Source of the DNA: Micromonospora sp. MP36
Lineage (GTDB): Bacteria > Actinomycetota > Actinomycetes > Mycobacteriales > Micromonosporaceae
Direction: 5' to 3'
NCBI RefSeq assembly: GCF_008119785.1
Contig: NZ_VSFA01000067.1
Span: forward strand, 1 to 40,150
Length of the DNA stretch: 40,150 nucleotides
Positions 16,725 through 23,941 of the stretch are shown here, one piece after another. A model generated the notes under the pieces. That model ran no database searches. It saw only the letters and a program-made list of their open reading frames with translations, and was not told the DNA's origin. Numbering within the stretch: the first letter of the stretch is position 1; every line of letters begins with the position of its first letter. The position numbers and the translations under genes were made by a program.

Positions 16725-18128
16725 TCAGTGCGGCCGGGCACCGCCTACGGTGTTCGTCGGGGCCGCCTCGTCCGTCCGGCCGATACCGCCGACGTGTGCC
16801 GCCGCCGCAACCCGGCCGAGCGCCACCAACGCGGCCCCGGTCGCCCCGATCTCCGGATTGCGTTGCAAACGCACCGGACGCGGGGCCAGCGCGTCGGCGA
16901 ACGCGCCCCGCCACCAGGCGGACGCGGCCATCGCACCGCCGCCCAGCACCACCTCGAACGGATGGTCCACGTCGGACTCCAGCACGGCGAGGTCGTCGGC
17001 GACCAGCCGACACAGGCCGGTCATCAGCCCGGCGAGGACGTCGACGGCCGTGCTGCCGAAGCTGAGCCCGTGCAGCTCACCAGAGCCGGCGGGGGCGACT
17101 CCCGGCGGGCGGTCCCCACCGAACCGGGGATCGGCGCGCACCCGCAGGTCCCGGGTGGACCGGGCCAGCGCCGCCTCCAACTCGGCGCCGGCGGGCAGCC
17201 GCAGCTCGCGGTTGGCCCAGGCGAACAGGTTCCCGCCGCTGGAGTAGGCGGCTCCGGTGACCACGTGCTCGTCGTCCACCCGGTAGCGCCAGAGCTGGTC
17301 GGGCAGCGGCGGCAGCGCCGCGCCGGCGGGCACGGCCCGCACGACGCGTACCGCGGCGGAGGTGCCCACGGTCACCGCCGCGCGGGACGGGTCGACGCAG
17401 CCGGAGCCGACGTTGGACGCCGCGCCGTCGCCGACCGGGGCGGCCCACCGGGCGTCGGCCAGGTCCGGCCAGCGCCGGGCGTGCTCGGGGCGGAGCCGGC
17501 CGCGCCAGTGTTGCGGGGCCAGCTCCAACAGCTCCTCGGGGCGTACGCCGGCCAGCGCGCACGCCTCGGCGTCCCACGCCATCCGGCGCAGGTCGAGCAG
17601 TCCGGTGCCGGAGGCCATCGACACGGACATCGGCGCCTCGGCCAGCAGGGCGTCGAGGACGTAGTCGACCAGCCCGACGAACCGGACCACGCGGCTGCCG
17701 GCCCGCTCGCGCAGCCACGGCAGCCGCATCGTCCAGTAGCACCGGTGCCACCACGCGCCGGTGCGCTGGTGGAACGCCGCGGGGTCGGCCGGGCCGGCGC
17801 TGCCCGGGGCCGGTTCCGGCCGGGTGTCCAGCCAGGTCAGCACCGGGCCGAGCGGCTCGCCGCCGCGGCCCAGCGGCAGCACCGAGTGCCACTGCGCCGA
17901 GGCGGTCACCAGGTCGACGTCGCGCAGGTGGCCGCCGTCGGCCAGCTCGTCCAGGCACTCGACCAGGCAGGCGAGGTAGCCGGCGGCGTCCAGCGTGCCG
18001 GTGCCGTCCTCGCCGGTGGTCAGCCGCACCCGCCGGCGGGCCAGCACGCCGGGGCGCGGGGTGGCGTCCGCCTCCAGCACCAGTCCGCGTACGGAGGAGG
18101 TGCCCAGGTCCAGAGCGAGAATGGCCAT
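16725..18128 (-). CDS. FGGY family carbohydrate kinase (gluconokinase-like)
   Basis: A 467-residue sugar kinase of the FGGY family, which phosphorylates open-chain sugars or polyols with ATP. Visible are the N-terminal phosphate loop ALDLGTSSVRGLVL, the catalytic-region Asp in TWLDTRPEP, VTVGTSAAVRVV (second phosphate motif) and the C-terminal LGGGAMAASAWWRGAFADAL signature. The overall pattern is nearest to gluconokinase-type members; xylulose or ribulose kinases are alternatives. ATG at 18128 is set by the fold; a TAGGTT box ends 8 nt before it and no ribosome site is seen, so a leaderless mRNA is likely. It is divergent from the trp leader. No other sugar gene is adjacent, so its pathway is not shown here. 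Confidence 0.88.
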   Translation of the reverse strand: MAILALDLGTSSVRGLVLEADATPRPGVLARRRVRLTTGEDGTGTLDAAGYLACLVECLDELADGGHLRDVDLVTASAQWHSVLPLGRGGEPLGPVLTWLDTRPEPAPGSAGPADPAAFHQRTGAWWHRCYWTMRLPWLRERAGSRVVRFVGLVDYVLDALLAEAPMSVSMASGTGLLDLRRMAWDAEACALAGVRPEELLELAPQHWRGRLRPEHARRWPDLADARWAAPVGDGAASNVGSGCVDPSRAAVTVGTSAAVRVVRAVPAGAALPPLPDQLWRYRVDDEHVVTGAAYSSGGNLFAWANRELRLPAGAELEAALARSTRDLRVRADPRFGGDRPPGVAPAGSGELHGLSFGSTAVDVLAGLMTGLCRLVADDLAVLESDVDHPFEVVLGGGAMAASAWWRGAFADALAPRPVRLQRNPEIGATGAALVALGRVAAAAHVGGIGRTDEAAPTNTVGGARPH

Positions 18129-18136
18129 CGCCGGAC

Positions 18137-18142
18137 AACCTA
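18137..18142 (-). promoter_or_regulatory. Possible -10 box of the FGGY kinase gene
   Basis: TAGGTT on the - strand lies 8 nt before the ATG at 18128 without an intervening ribosome-binding site, the arrangement of a leaderless promoter. Confidence 0.35.
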
Positions 18143-18218
18143 CCCGCCGGGGACGGCCGCCAAGCCAAGATCCGCACGCCGGCCCCGTGATCGCCTTCCC
18201 GGCGGCGGCGCGGTCGCG

Positions 18219-18224
18219 TAGAGT
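18219..18224 (+). promoter_or_regulatory. Possible -10 box of the trp leader
   Basis: TAGAGT is followed by 7 nt and the ATG of the leader peptide at 18232. There is no ribosome-binding site, so the leader peptide is probably read from a leaderless transcript. No convincing -35 box is seen. Confidence 0.5.
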
Positions 18225-18231
18225 GATCGCC

Positions 18232-18291
18232 ATGCCCGCGCTTTTGTCCTGCTGGTGGCCCGCCGACCCGGCGGCCCACCCCCGCGCGTAG
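18232..18291 (+). CDS. trpL: trp leader peptide with tandem Trp codons
   Basis: A 19-residue reading frame with two adjacent TGG codons (18253-18258), ending at TAG 18289-18291, 95 nt before the anthranilate synthase gene. It resembles actinomycete trp leader peptides, which carry consecutive Trp and a PAAH-like end, as here (WWPADPAAH). When Trp-tRNA is scarce the ribosome should stall at the Trp pair and alter folding of the downstream hairpins, allowing transcription of the synthase. The peptide itself has no other expected role. The ATG lies 7 nt after a TAGAGT box. Confidence 0.8.
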   Translation: MPALLSCWWPADPAAHPRA

Positions 18292-18300
18292 CTTCCCCAC

Positions 18301-18324
18301 GCGGCCGCCCGACGAGGCGGCCGC
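18301..18324 (+). terminator. trp attenuator hairpin
   Basis: A perfect 9-bp stem (gcggccgcc / ggcggccgc) with a 6-nt loop starts 10 nt after the leader stop, followed by a pyrimidine-rich cggtctctcccc. A competing shorter hairpin (ccgcc-gaccc-ggcgg) overlaps the second half of the leader frame, as expected for a pause/antiterminator arrangement. It lies 62 nt before the synthase ATG. Alternative pairing was not computed. Confidence 0.65.
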
Positions 18325-18386
18325 CGGTCTCTCCCCGGCACCCCGGGTCGCCCCGCCGGCGGCCACCGGCCCAGCGAGGAGACCCG

Positions 18387-20315
18387 ATGACCCGCCCGCA
18401 CGACCCGCTCGCCGCCGTCGCCGCCGGCGTCGACCCCGGCCCGTTCGCGCTCGTCCGCCGCGCCGGCGCCGAGCATCTCGACCTGTTCACCGGCACGGTA
18501 CGCACGGCCGACCGGCTCGCCGACATCCCACTGCCCGAGGGCGGCCCCGGGCCGCGCACGCTGGCCCTGGTCCCGTACCGGCAGATCACCGAGCGGGGGT
18601 TCGCCTGCGCCGACGACGCGATGCCGCTGGAGTGCCTGGTGATCGGGGAGCACCGCCAGATCCCGCTGGCCGACGCGCTGGCCGCGCTGCCGGACGCCCC
18701 GGTGGTCACCACCGGCGCCGGCTTCGACATCTCCGACGCCGAGTACGCCGCCACCGTCGGCCGGGTGCTCGCCGAGGAGATCGGCCGGGGCGAGGGCGCG
18801 AACTTCGTCATCCACCGCACCCTGCGGGCCACCGTGCAGGGCGACCCCCTGGCGGCGGCCCTGGCCGCGCTGCGCCGGCTGCTGCTGCGCGAACGCGGCG
18901 CCTACTGGACCTTCGTCGTGCACACCGGCACCCGGATCCTGGTCGGCGCCAGCCCGGAACGGCACGTCAGCGTGGACGACGGCCTGGTCATGATGAACCC
19001 GATCAGCGGCACGTTCCGGCACACCGGCGCGGCCGCGGACCGGGACGCGCTGCTGCGGTTCCTCTACGACCCGAAGGAGGTCGAGGAGCTGTACATGGTG
19101 CTCGACGAGGAGCTGAAGATGATGGCCACCGTCGCCGAGCACGGCGGGCAGGTGGTCGGGCCGTACCTGAAGGAGATGGCGCACCTGGCCCACACCGAGT
19201 ACCTGCTAGCCGGGCGGGGTTCCCGCGACGTCCGGGAGGTGCTGCGGGAGACCATGTTCGCGCCCACGGTCACCGGCAGCCCGATGGAGAACGCGTGCCG
19301 GGTGATCGCCCGGCACGAGCGGACCGGCCGCCGCTACTACGCCGGGGTGCTCGCCCTGCTCGGCCGGGACGCCGCGGGCCGGCAGACCCTCGACGCGCCC
19401 ATCCTGATCCGCACCGCGGAGCTCTCCCCCACCGGCGAGCTGCGGGTGCCGGTCGGGGCGACGCTGGTCCGGCACTCCACCGCCGAAGGTGAGGTGGCGG
19501 AGACGCACGCCAAGGCGGCGGGGGTGCTCGCCGCGCTTGGCCTCGGCCCGGACGCGCCGGCTCGCCCCGGCCCGGCGGGCCCGGACACGCCGTCGCTCGC
19601 CGAAGACCCGGAGGTACGCGCCGCGCTCGCCGCCCGCAACGCGCCGCTGGCCCGGTTCTGGCTGGACCAGCGGCTCCCCGGGGCAACGGCCCTGCCCGGG
19701 CTGGCCGGCCGGCGAGCGCTGATCGTGGACGGCGAGGACACCTTCACCGGGATGCTCGCCCACCAGCTCGGCGCCCTCGGCCTGACCGTGGCGCGCCGGC
19801 CCTGGCAGCAACCCGGCCCGGTCGAGGAGTACGACCTGGTGGTGATGGGTCCCGGTCCGGGCGACCCTAACGACCTGGCCGAGCCGAAGATGGCGACGAT
19901 GCGGGCGCTGCTGGCGGATCTGCTGGCGGCCGGCCGGCCGATCCTCGCCGTCTGCCTCGGGCACCAGTTGCTCGCCGGGCTGCTCGGGCTGCCGCTGCAC
20001 CGGCGGGACGCGCCGTACCAGGGGCTGCCGCGGGACGTGTCGCTGTTCGGCGCCACCCGCCGGGTCGGCTTCTACTCCAGCTTCACCGCCCGGGCCGGCG
20101 CGGACCGGGTCGCCACCGCGTACGGTCCGGTGGAGCTGTCCCGCGACCCGGCGGACGGGGCGGTGCACGCGCTGCGCGGACCCGGCTTCGCCGGCGTGCA
20201 GTTCCACCCCGAGTCGGTGCTCAGCCGGGACGGCCTGGTCATCCTCGCCGAACTGCTCGCGCACCTGCTCGATCATCCCGCGTTGGCCGGGCACGCTCCG
20301 GCCGAGCAGGGATAG
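18387..20315 (+). CDS. trpE: Fused anthranilate synthase (TrpE-TrpG type)
   Basis: A 642-residue fusion of a chorismate-using subunit (about 1-400) and a glutamine amidotransferase (about 435-635). The first half keeps SPERHVSV, NPISGTFRHTG and the GSPMENACRVI segment; the second has Cys523 (VCLGHQLLAG), His607 and Glu609 (FHPES). It makes anthranilate from chorismate and glutamine, the first step of tryptophan synthesis. Fused forms include TrpE(G) and PhzE, which makes aminodeoxyisochorismate for phenazines; sequence alone does not separate them well, but the Trp-codon leader and attenuator upstream argue for tryptophan supply. No phenazine genes are nearby. ATG at 18387 has GCGAGGAG 6 nt upstream. 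The other trp genes are not in the window. Confidence 0.88.
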   Translation: MTRPHDPLAAVAAGVDPGPFALVRRAGAEHLDLFTGTVRTADRLADIPLPEGGPGPRTLALVPYRQITERGFACADDAMPLECLVIGEHRQIPLADALAALPDAPVVTTGAGFDISDAEYAATVGRVLAEEIGRGEGANFVIHRTLRATVQGDPLAAALAALRRLLLRERGAYWTFVVHTGTRILVGASPERHVSVDDGLVMMNPISGTFRHTGAAADRDALLRFLYDPKEVEELYMVLDEELKMMATVAEHGGQVVGPYLKEMAHLAHTEYLLAGRGSRDVREVLRETMFAPTVTGSPMENACRVIARHERTGRRYYAGVLALLGRDAAGRQTLDAPILIRTAELSPTGELRVPVGATLVRHSTAEGEVAETHAKAAGVLAALGLGPDAPARPGPAGPDTPSLAEDPEVRAALAARNAPLARFWLDQRLPGATALPGLAGRRALIVDGEDTFTGMLAHQLGALGLTVARRPWQQPGPVEEYDLVVMGPGPGDPNDLAEPKMATMRALLADLLAAGRPILAVCLGHQLLAGLLGLPLHRRDAPYQGLPRDVSLFGATRRVGFYSSFTARAGADRVATAYGPVELSRDPADGAVHALRGPGFAGVQFHPESVLSRDGLVILAELLAHLLDHPALAGHAPAEQG

Positions 20316-20323
20316 GGCTGGGG

Positions 20324-20357
20324 GCGGCCGGTGGCGGCCCGTCCGACCACCGGTCGC
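20324..20357 (+). terminator. Hairpin after the anthranilate synthase gene
   Basis: gcggccggtgg and ccaccggtcgc form an 11-bp stem with one G-U pair and a 12-nt loop, starting 9 nt after the stop codon. No U-run follows. It separates trpE from the GNAT gene, which has its own TACCGT box. Confidence 0.5.
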
Positions 20358-20404
20358 ATGCTCAGCCGGCCAGTCATCGGCTCGTCCAGCGGTCCGGCTT
20401 CGCA

Positions 20405-20410
20405 TACCGT
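20405..20410 (+). promoter_or_regulatory. Possible -10 box of a leaderless GNAT gene
   Basis: TACCGT lies 6 nt before the ATG at 20417 and no ribosome-binding site is present. Confidence 0.4.
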
Positions 20411-20416
20411 GGCCGC

Positions 20417-20935
20417 ATGCCGGAGCTGATTCTGCCGACCACGCGCCTGCACGCCGCCTTCCTGGAGTGCCGCGACGACTGGGGCCCCGGCCTCCACGAG
20501 GACGGCTTCGGCCTGGGAGCCGACGACGACGTGGACTCGCCCGACGGCTTCGCCGCCTGGGTGCACGAGCGGGTCCGGCTGACCCACCGGGCCGGTGACC
20601 CCTGCCCAGACGAGAGGCACGGCTCACCGCGGTGGATCGTCGAGGACGGCCGGGTACTCGGGGGAATCGCCCTGCGGCACAAATTCGACGACGATATCGG
20701 CCACATCGGCTACGGCGTACGCCCGTCCGCGCGCCGCCGTGGCCTGGCGAGCTGGGCGCTGGGTGAGATGCTCGGGGAGGCCCGCGCTGTCCTGGGCCTG
20801 GACCGTGTCCTCAGCCCCTGCCTCGCGGACAACGTCGCCTCGGCCCGCACGATCGAACGCAACGGCGGTGTCCTCGAAGGCATCCGCGACACCGAGCACG
20901 GCCCGGTGCGGCGCTACTGGATCGCCTTGCGGTGA
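20417..20935 (+). CDS. GNAT family N-acetyltransferase
   Basis: A 172-residue GNAT acetyltransferase. The acetyl-CoA binding block is GYGVRPSARRRGLASWALGEML (about residues 98-119; the R-x-x-G-x-A loop is RRRGLA), followed by SPCLADNVASARTIERNGG, the typical loop with Asn and Ser that faces the cofactor. The N-terminal part (LHAAFLECRDDWG) is common in actinobacterial members of unknown acceptor. It transfers acetyl to an amine on a small molecule or protein; the acceptor cannot be predicted. It is monocistronic by its own promoter-like box and the hairpin upstream, and is followed by 324 nt without a gene. Confidence 0.88.
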   Translation: MPELILPTTRLHAAFLECRDDWGPGLHEDGFGLGADDDVDSPDGFAAWVHERVRLTHRAGDPCPDERHGSPRWIVEDGRVLGGIALRHKFDDDIGHIGYGVRPSARRRGLASWALGEMLGEARAVLGLDRVLSPCLADNVASARTIERNGGVLEGIRDTEHGPVRRYWIALR

Positions 20936-21259
20936 CCTTTCCGCTCGCGTTCGGTCAGCCGTCAAAGGGGTGGTTTTGCGGCTCAGCTCGGTCGATCGGT
21001 TGTGGCTGCTCAAGATTTGCGCAAGTTCCGCGCGGAACCGCGCCCGTAATACCGGACACCGGGGATCCTGTTCGCATCGGTGCCGGGCCGCGTCCCACCG
21101 CCCAAAGGGCACCTGAACGGGGGATCGCGCTCCGCCGGCGGTCCGGCGCAGCGCGATCAGGTGTTCTTCTGCTGCTCCTCCTATTCGTCCCGATTCCCGG
21201 GCATGCCGTCCGCGCGGGCGGGGATCCTCTCGGTTGACCCACGAGAGGGAGGACGAACC
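20936..21259. other. 324-nt gap with a hairpin at the ribosome site
   Basis: No gene or gene remnant was recognised here. At its right end cctctcg (21226-21232) pairs with cgagagg (21242-21248) around a 9-nt loop; the second arm touches the GGGAGG ribosome-binding site of the PRC-barrel gene, so the fold could lower its translation. The promoter of that gene is presumably within this gap but no clear box was identified. Confidence 0.4.
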
Positions 21260-21976
21260 ATGCGGCTCAGCGAACCGCAGATCCGCTCGCTGTACGGGCA
21301 GGACGTCCAGGACCGCTCGGGCGCGACGATCGGCACCGTGAGCCAGGTCTGGGAGGACGCCAGCGGCCGGCCGACCTGGATCAGCGTGCGGACCGGCGTC
21401 ACGGGTCAGCGCGAGTCGATGGCTCCGCTGCACGCGGCCCGGTTGCAGGCGGAGCGGCTGCAGGTCCCGTACGACGGGGCGACCGTCCGCGGCGCCCCCG
21501 CCGTGGAGCCCGGCACCGACCAGCCGCTCGGCGTGGACCAGCTCACCCTGCTCCGCCGGCACTACCAGTTGCCGCCCGAGGGCACGGCCGGACGGCCCGG
21601 GCCACCGGAGCTGACCCGTTTCGAGGAACAACCCCGATTCGGCACCGAAACCGTGCCGGCCGGCACCGCCCGGCTCCGCAAGCGCGTGGTGACCGAGAAC
21701 GTGCAGACCACCGTGCCGGTCGCCCACGAGGAGGCGACCCTCGTCCGGGAACCGATCGCGGAGGCCGACCGGGGTACCGTTCCGGCGGGCAGCGATGTGG
21801 AACAGCGCGAACTGGTGCTGCACGCCGAACGCCCGGTGGTGGTCAAGGAACGGGTCCCGGTCGAACGGGTCCGGCTGGCCACGCACCAGGTGGTCGAGCA
21901 GCAGCCGGCCCACGCGCAGGTCCGCCGGGAAGTGGTCGAGGCGGACGTGCCCGACGAGGCCCGGCCGGAGGAGTGA
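21260..21976 (+). CDS. PRC-barrel and DUF2382 domain protein
   Basis: A 238-residue protein with a PRC-barrel at about residues 5-75 (LYGQDVQDRSGATIGTVSQVWED) and a DUF2382 domain from about 120 (EEQPRFGTETVPAGTARLRKRVVTE, then HEEATLVREPIAEAD, and a third similar charged strand set VKERVPVERVRLATHQV). DUF2382 proteins (YsnF-like) are linked with stress responses; the molecular activity is not known. The product is acidic, soluble, and has no signal peptide. ATG at 21260 with GGGAGG upstream is clear. A strong terminator follows. The reading frame is open further upstream but codes nothing recognisable. Confidence 0.88.
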   Translation: MRLSEPQIRSLYGQDVQDRSGATIGTVSQVWEDASGRPTWISVRTGVTGQRESMAPLHAARLQAERLQVPYDGATVRGAPAVEPGTDQPLGVDQLTLLRRHYQLPPEGTAGRPGPPELTRFEEQPRFGTETVPAGTARLRKRVVTENVQTTVPVAHEEATLVREPIAEADRGTVPAGSDVEQRELVLHAERPVVVKERVPVERVRLATHQVVEQQPAHAQVRREVVEADVPDEARPEE

Positions 21977-21988
21977 GCCGACGGTATC

Positions 21989-22016
21989 CCGGGCGGGTGG
22001 GCGACCACCCGCCCGG
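21989..22016 (+). terminator. 12-bp hairpin with GNRA loop after the PRC-barrel gene
   Basis: ccgggcgggtgg and ccacccgcccgg form a perfect 12-bp stem closed by a GCGA tetraloop, 12 nt after the stop codon. There is no U-run. It separates this gene from the winged-helix gene, whose own TATGCT box is at 22044-22049. Confidence 0.7.
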
Positions 22017-22078
22017 TCGCGGGTGAATGTCGGCCGGGCCCCCTATGCTGACCGTCCACCACTGACGGGAGGCCTCAC

Positions 22079-23176
22079 GTGCCGGTACGGCTCAGCGGCG
22101 CCGAGGCGCTGGCGCTGCGGATGACCAGCCTGCTACTGCGCCCGCACCCGGTCGCGCGCCCCGACGGGGTCGCCGGGGTGGTCGAGTGGTTCGGCGCGAT
22201 GCAGGCCCAGGACAACGCCAGCGGCCTGTGGTCGCTCGGCGTACGCCTGCCGGGGCGCACCCTGGCCGACGTGCGGGCGGCGCTGGAGCGGCGGGAGGCG
22301 CTGCGGACCTGGCCGATGCGGGGCACGGTCCACCTGGTGCCGTCCCGCGACGCCCACTGGATGCTCGCGGTGACCGGCGTCCGCACGCTCGCCGGCGCCG
22401 CCACCCGCCGAGCGCAGCTCGGCCTCACCGAGGCCGAGGCGGACCGGGCCGCGGACGTGCTCGGCGCGGCGCTGGCCGGCGGCGGCCGCCTCACCCGTGC
22501 CCAGTGCCTGGCCACTCTCGCCGACGCCGGCATCGACACCACCGGCCAACGGGGCTACCACCTGCTCTGGTACGCCGCCCAGCGCGGCGTCACGTGCATC
22601 GCCCCGCACGTCGGCACCGAGCAGACGTTCGCGCTGCTGGACGAGTGGGTGCCCGACCCGCACCGGCCGGAACGCGACGAGGCGCTGGGCATCCTCGCCC
22701 TGCGCTACGTGCGCAGCCACGGGCCGGTCACCCGGCAGGAGCTGGCCCGGTGGACCGGCCTGACGGTCACCGACGCGCGGCGGGGCCTCGCGGTGGCCGG
22801 CGACGCCTTGGCGTCGGTGGAGGTGGACGGCGTCGAGGCGATGGTCGACGCCGCGCTGCTCGACGCGCCCCGCGAGCCGGTCGACGACGTGCACACGCTG
22901 CTCGGGTTCGACGAATACCTGCTCGGCTTCAAGGACCGCACGCTGATGCTCGACCCGGCGCACGCCGCCGCCGTGGTCCCGGGCAACAACGGGATGTTCC
23001 TGCCGACCGTGGTCCACGCCGGCCGGGTGGTGGGCACCTGGAAGCGGACCATCGGCAAGACCTCCGTCGCGGTGACCGTGCAGCCGCTGGCGCCGTTCGA
23101 CGCCGCGCTGCGCTCCCGCGTCGAGTCCGCCCTGGCCGACTACGCCCGCTACCTCGGACTGTCCCTGCGTACCTGA
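22079..23176 (+). CDS. Winged-helix protein of the HTH_42 (AlkZ-like) family
   Basis: A 365-residue member of the HTH_42 winged-helix family, which includes the DNA glycosylases AlkZ (Streptomyces sahachiroi, azinomycin resistance) and YcaQ/AlkX. The residues QAQ at 42-44 (WFGAMQAQDN) match the catalytic Q-x-Q motif of AlkZ-like proteins rather than the Q-x-D of YcaQ, and TWPMRGTVHLV and FDEYLLGFKDR are typical family blocks. A role in removing bulky or crosslinking alkyl lesions is therefore an inference; many members are uncharacterised. The GTG start has GGGAGG 6 nt upstream, and TATGCT at 22044-22049 is a good -10 box. No biosynthetic cluster is visible next to it. Confidence 0.85.
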   Translation: MPVRLSGAEALALRMTSLLLRPHPVARPDGVAGVVEWFGAMQAQDNASGLWSLGVRLPGRTLADVRAALERREALRTWPMRGTVHLVPSRDAHWMLAVTGVRTLAGAATRRAQLGLTEAEADRAADVLGAALAGGGRLTRAQCLATLADAGIDTTGQRGYHLLWYAAQRGVTCIAPHVGTEQTFALLDEWVPDPHRPERDEALGILALRYVRSHGPVTRQELARWTGLTVTDARRGLAVAGDALASVEVDGVEAMVDAALLDAPREPVDDVHTLLGFDEYLLGFKDRTLMLDPAHAAAVVPGNNGMFLPTVVHAGRVVGTWKRTIGKTSVAVTVQPLAPFDAALRSRVESALADYARYLGLSLRT

Positions 23177-23210
23177 GGCGGACGCGCTGGACGGAGGCTA
23201 GTTTGACGGG

Positions 23211-23876
23211 TCAGTCGCGATCGGGACGGTAGGCGCGCAGGAAGACCCGTACGCCGCTCGTGACGATCTGATCGAGCTCGGCCTCGTCGACTAGGTCGGC
23301 ACCGATCAGCGATCGGAGACTGACGGCGTTGGTGACCAGGGCCCCGAGGTGGCCGGCCGCCTCCAGCGGATCGGGCAGGTCCAGCAGCCCGCGGTCGGCG
23401 AAGGTGGCGAGCCGTGTGGCCAGCATCCGTTGGGTCGCGCCCGCCCCCTGCAACTGCCGTAGCAGGGCAGGGAAGTGGTGGGCCTCGGCGATCATCAGCC
23501 GCATCACGGCGGCCCGCTCCGGCGACCGGGCGACAGCGGTGGCGAATTCACGACCGAACGCGAGCAGGCCGCTGGGCAGGTCGCCGTCCGCCGGCAGGGT
23601 CCGGTCCAGCAGCGCGCTGAAGACGGCGTCGCTGGCCTCGATGGTGTCCGTCAGCACGCCTACGAACAGCCGCTCTTTGTCGCCGTAGTAGTCGTAGATG
23701 GTCCGCTTGGACACTCCGGCCTCGGCGGCGATCGCGTCAACGCTGGCCCGCGCATAGCCCTCCCGGACGAACACCGCCAAGGCGGCCCGCTCGATGGCGG
23801 CCCGCTTGTCTGCGGAGCCCTGACGCAGCGGTCGGTCGGTGTTGGCCGGCGGAAGGGGCACAGGCGCGCTCCTCAT
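23211..23876 (-). CDS. TetR family repressor of the adjacent MFS pump
   Basis: A 221-residue TetR regulator: the HTH is at about residues 24-70 (RAAIERAALAVFVREGYARASVDAIAAEAGVSKRTIYDYYGDKERLF), followed by an all-helical ligand domain. It is divergent from an MFS efflux gene with 65 nt between starts, and that gap holds a perfect 12-bp inverted repeat suited to TetR dimers. I infer that it represses both genes until the pump substrate binds. The ligand is unknown. Confidence 0.9.
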   Translation of the reverse strand: MRSAPVPLPPANTDRPLRQGSADKRAAIERAALAVFVREGYARASVDAIAAEAGVSKRTIYDYYGDKERLFVGVLTDTIEASDAVFSALLDRTLPADGDLPSGLLAFGREFATAVARSPERAAVMRLMIAEAHHFPALLRQLQGAGATQRMLATRLATFADRGLLDLPDPLEAAGHLGALVTNAVSLRSLIGADLVDEAELDQIVTSGVRVFLRAYRPDRD

Positions 23877-23892
23877 CGGGAGTGGATGGTTT

Positions 23893-23932
23893 CTACACCG
23901 TGCAGCGTACGCGCCTACACTGCACGGTGTAG
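23893..23932. promoter_or_regulatory. TetR operator: perfect 12-bp inverted repeat
   Basis: ctacaccgtgca (23893-23904) and tgcacggtgtag (23921-23932) are exact reverse complements separated by 16 nt, between the divergent tetR and MFS genes. A TACACT box (23916-23921) reaching into the right arm is a likely -10 of the MFS gene; a TACGCT on the other strand could serve tetR. A regulator bound here would block both promoters. Confidence 0.8.
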
Positions 23933-23941
23933 TGTTGGGCC

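Noticed and set aside
16725..19193. An 822-codon frame giving the FGGY kinase a 355-residue extension
   Set aside because: The extension is antisense to trpL and the anthranilate synthase and contains no domain; the kinase fold begins at the ATG 18128.
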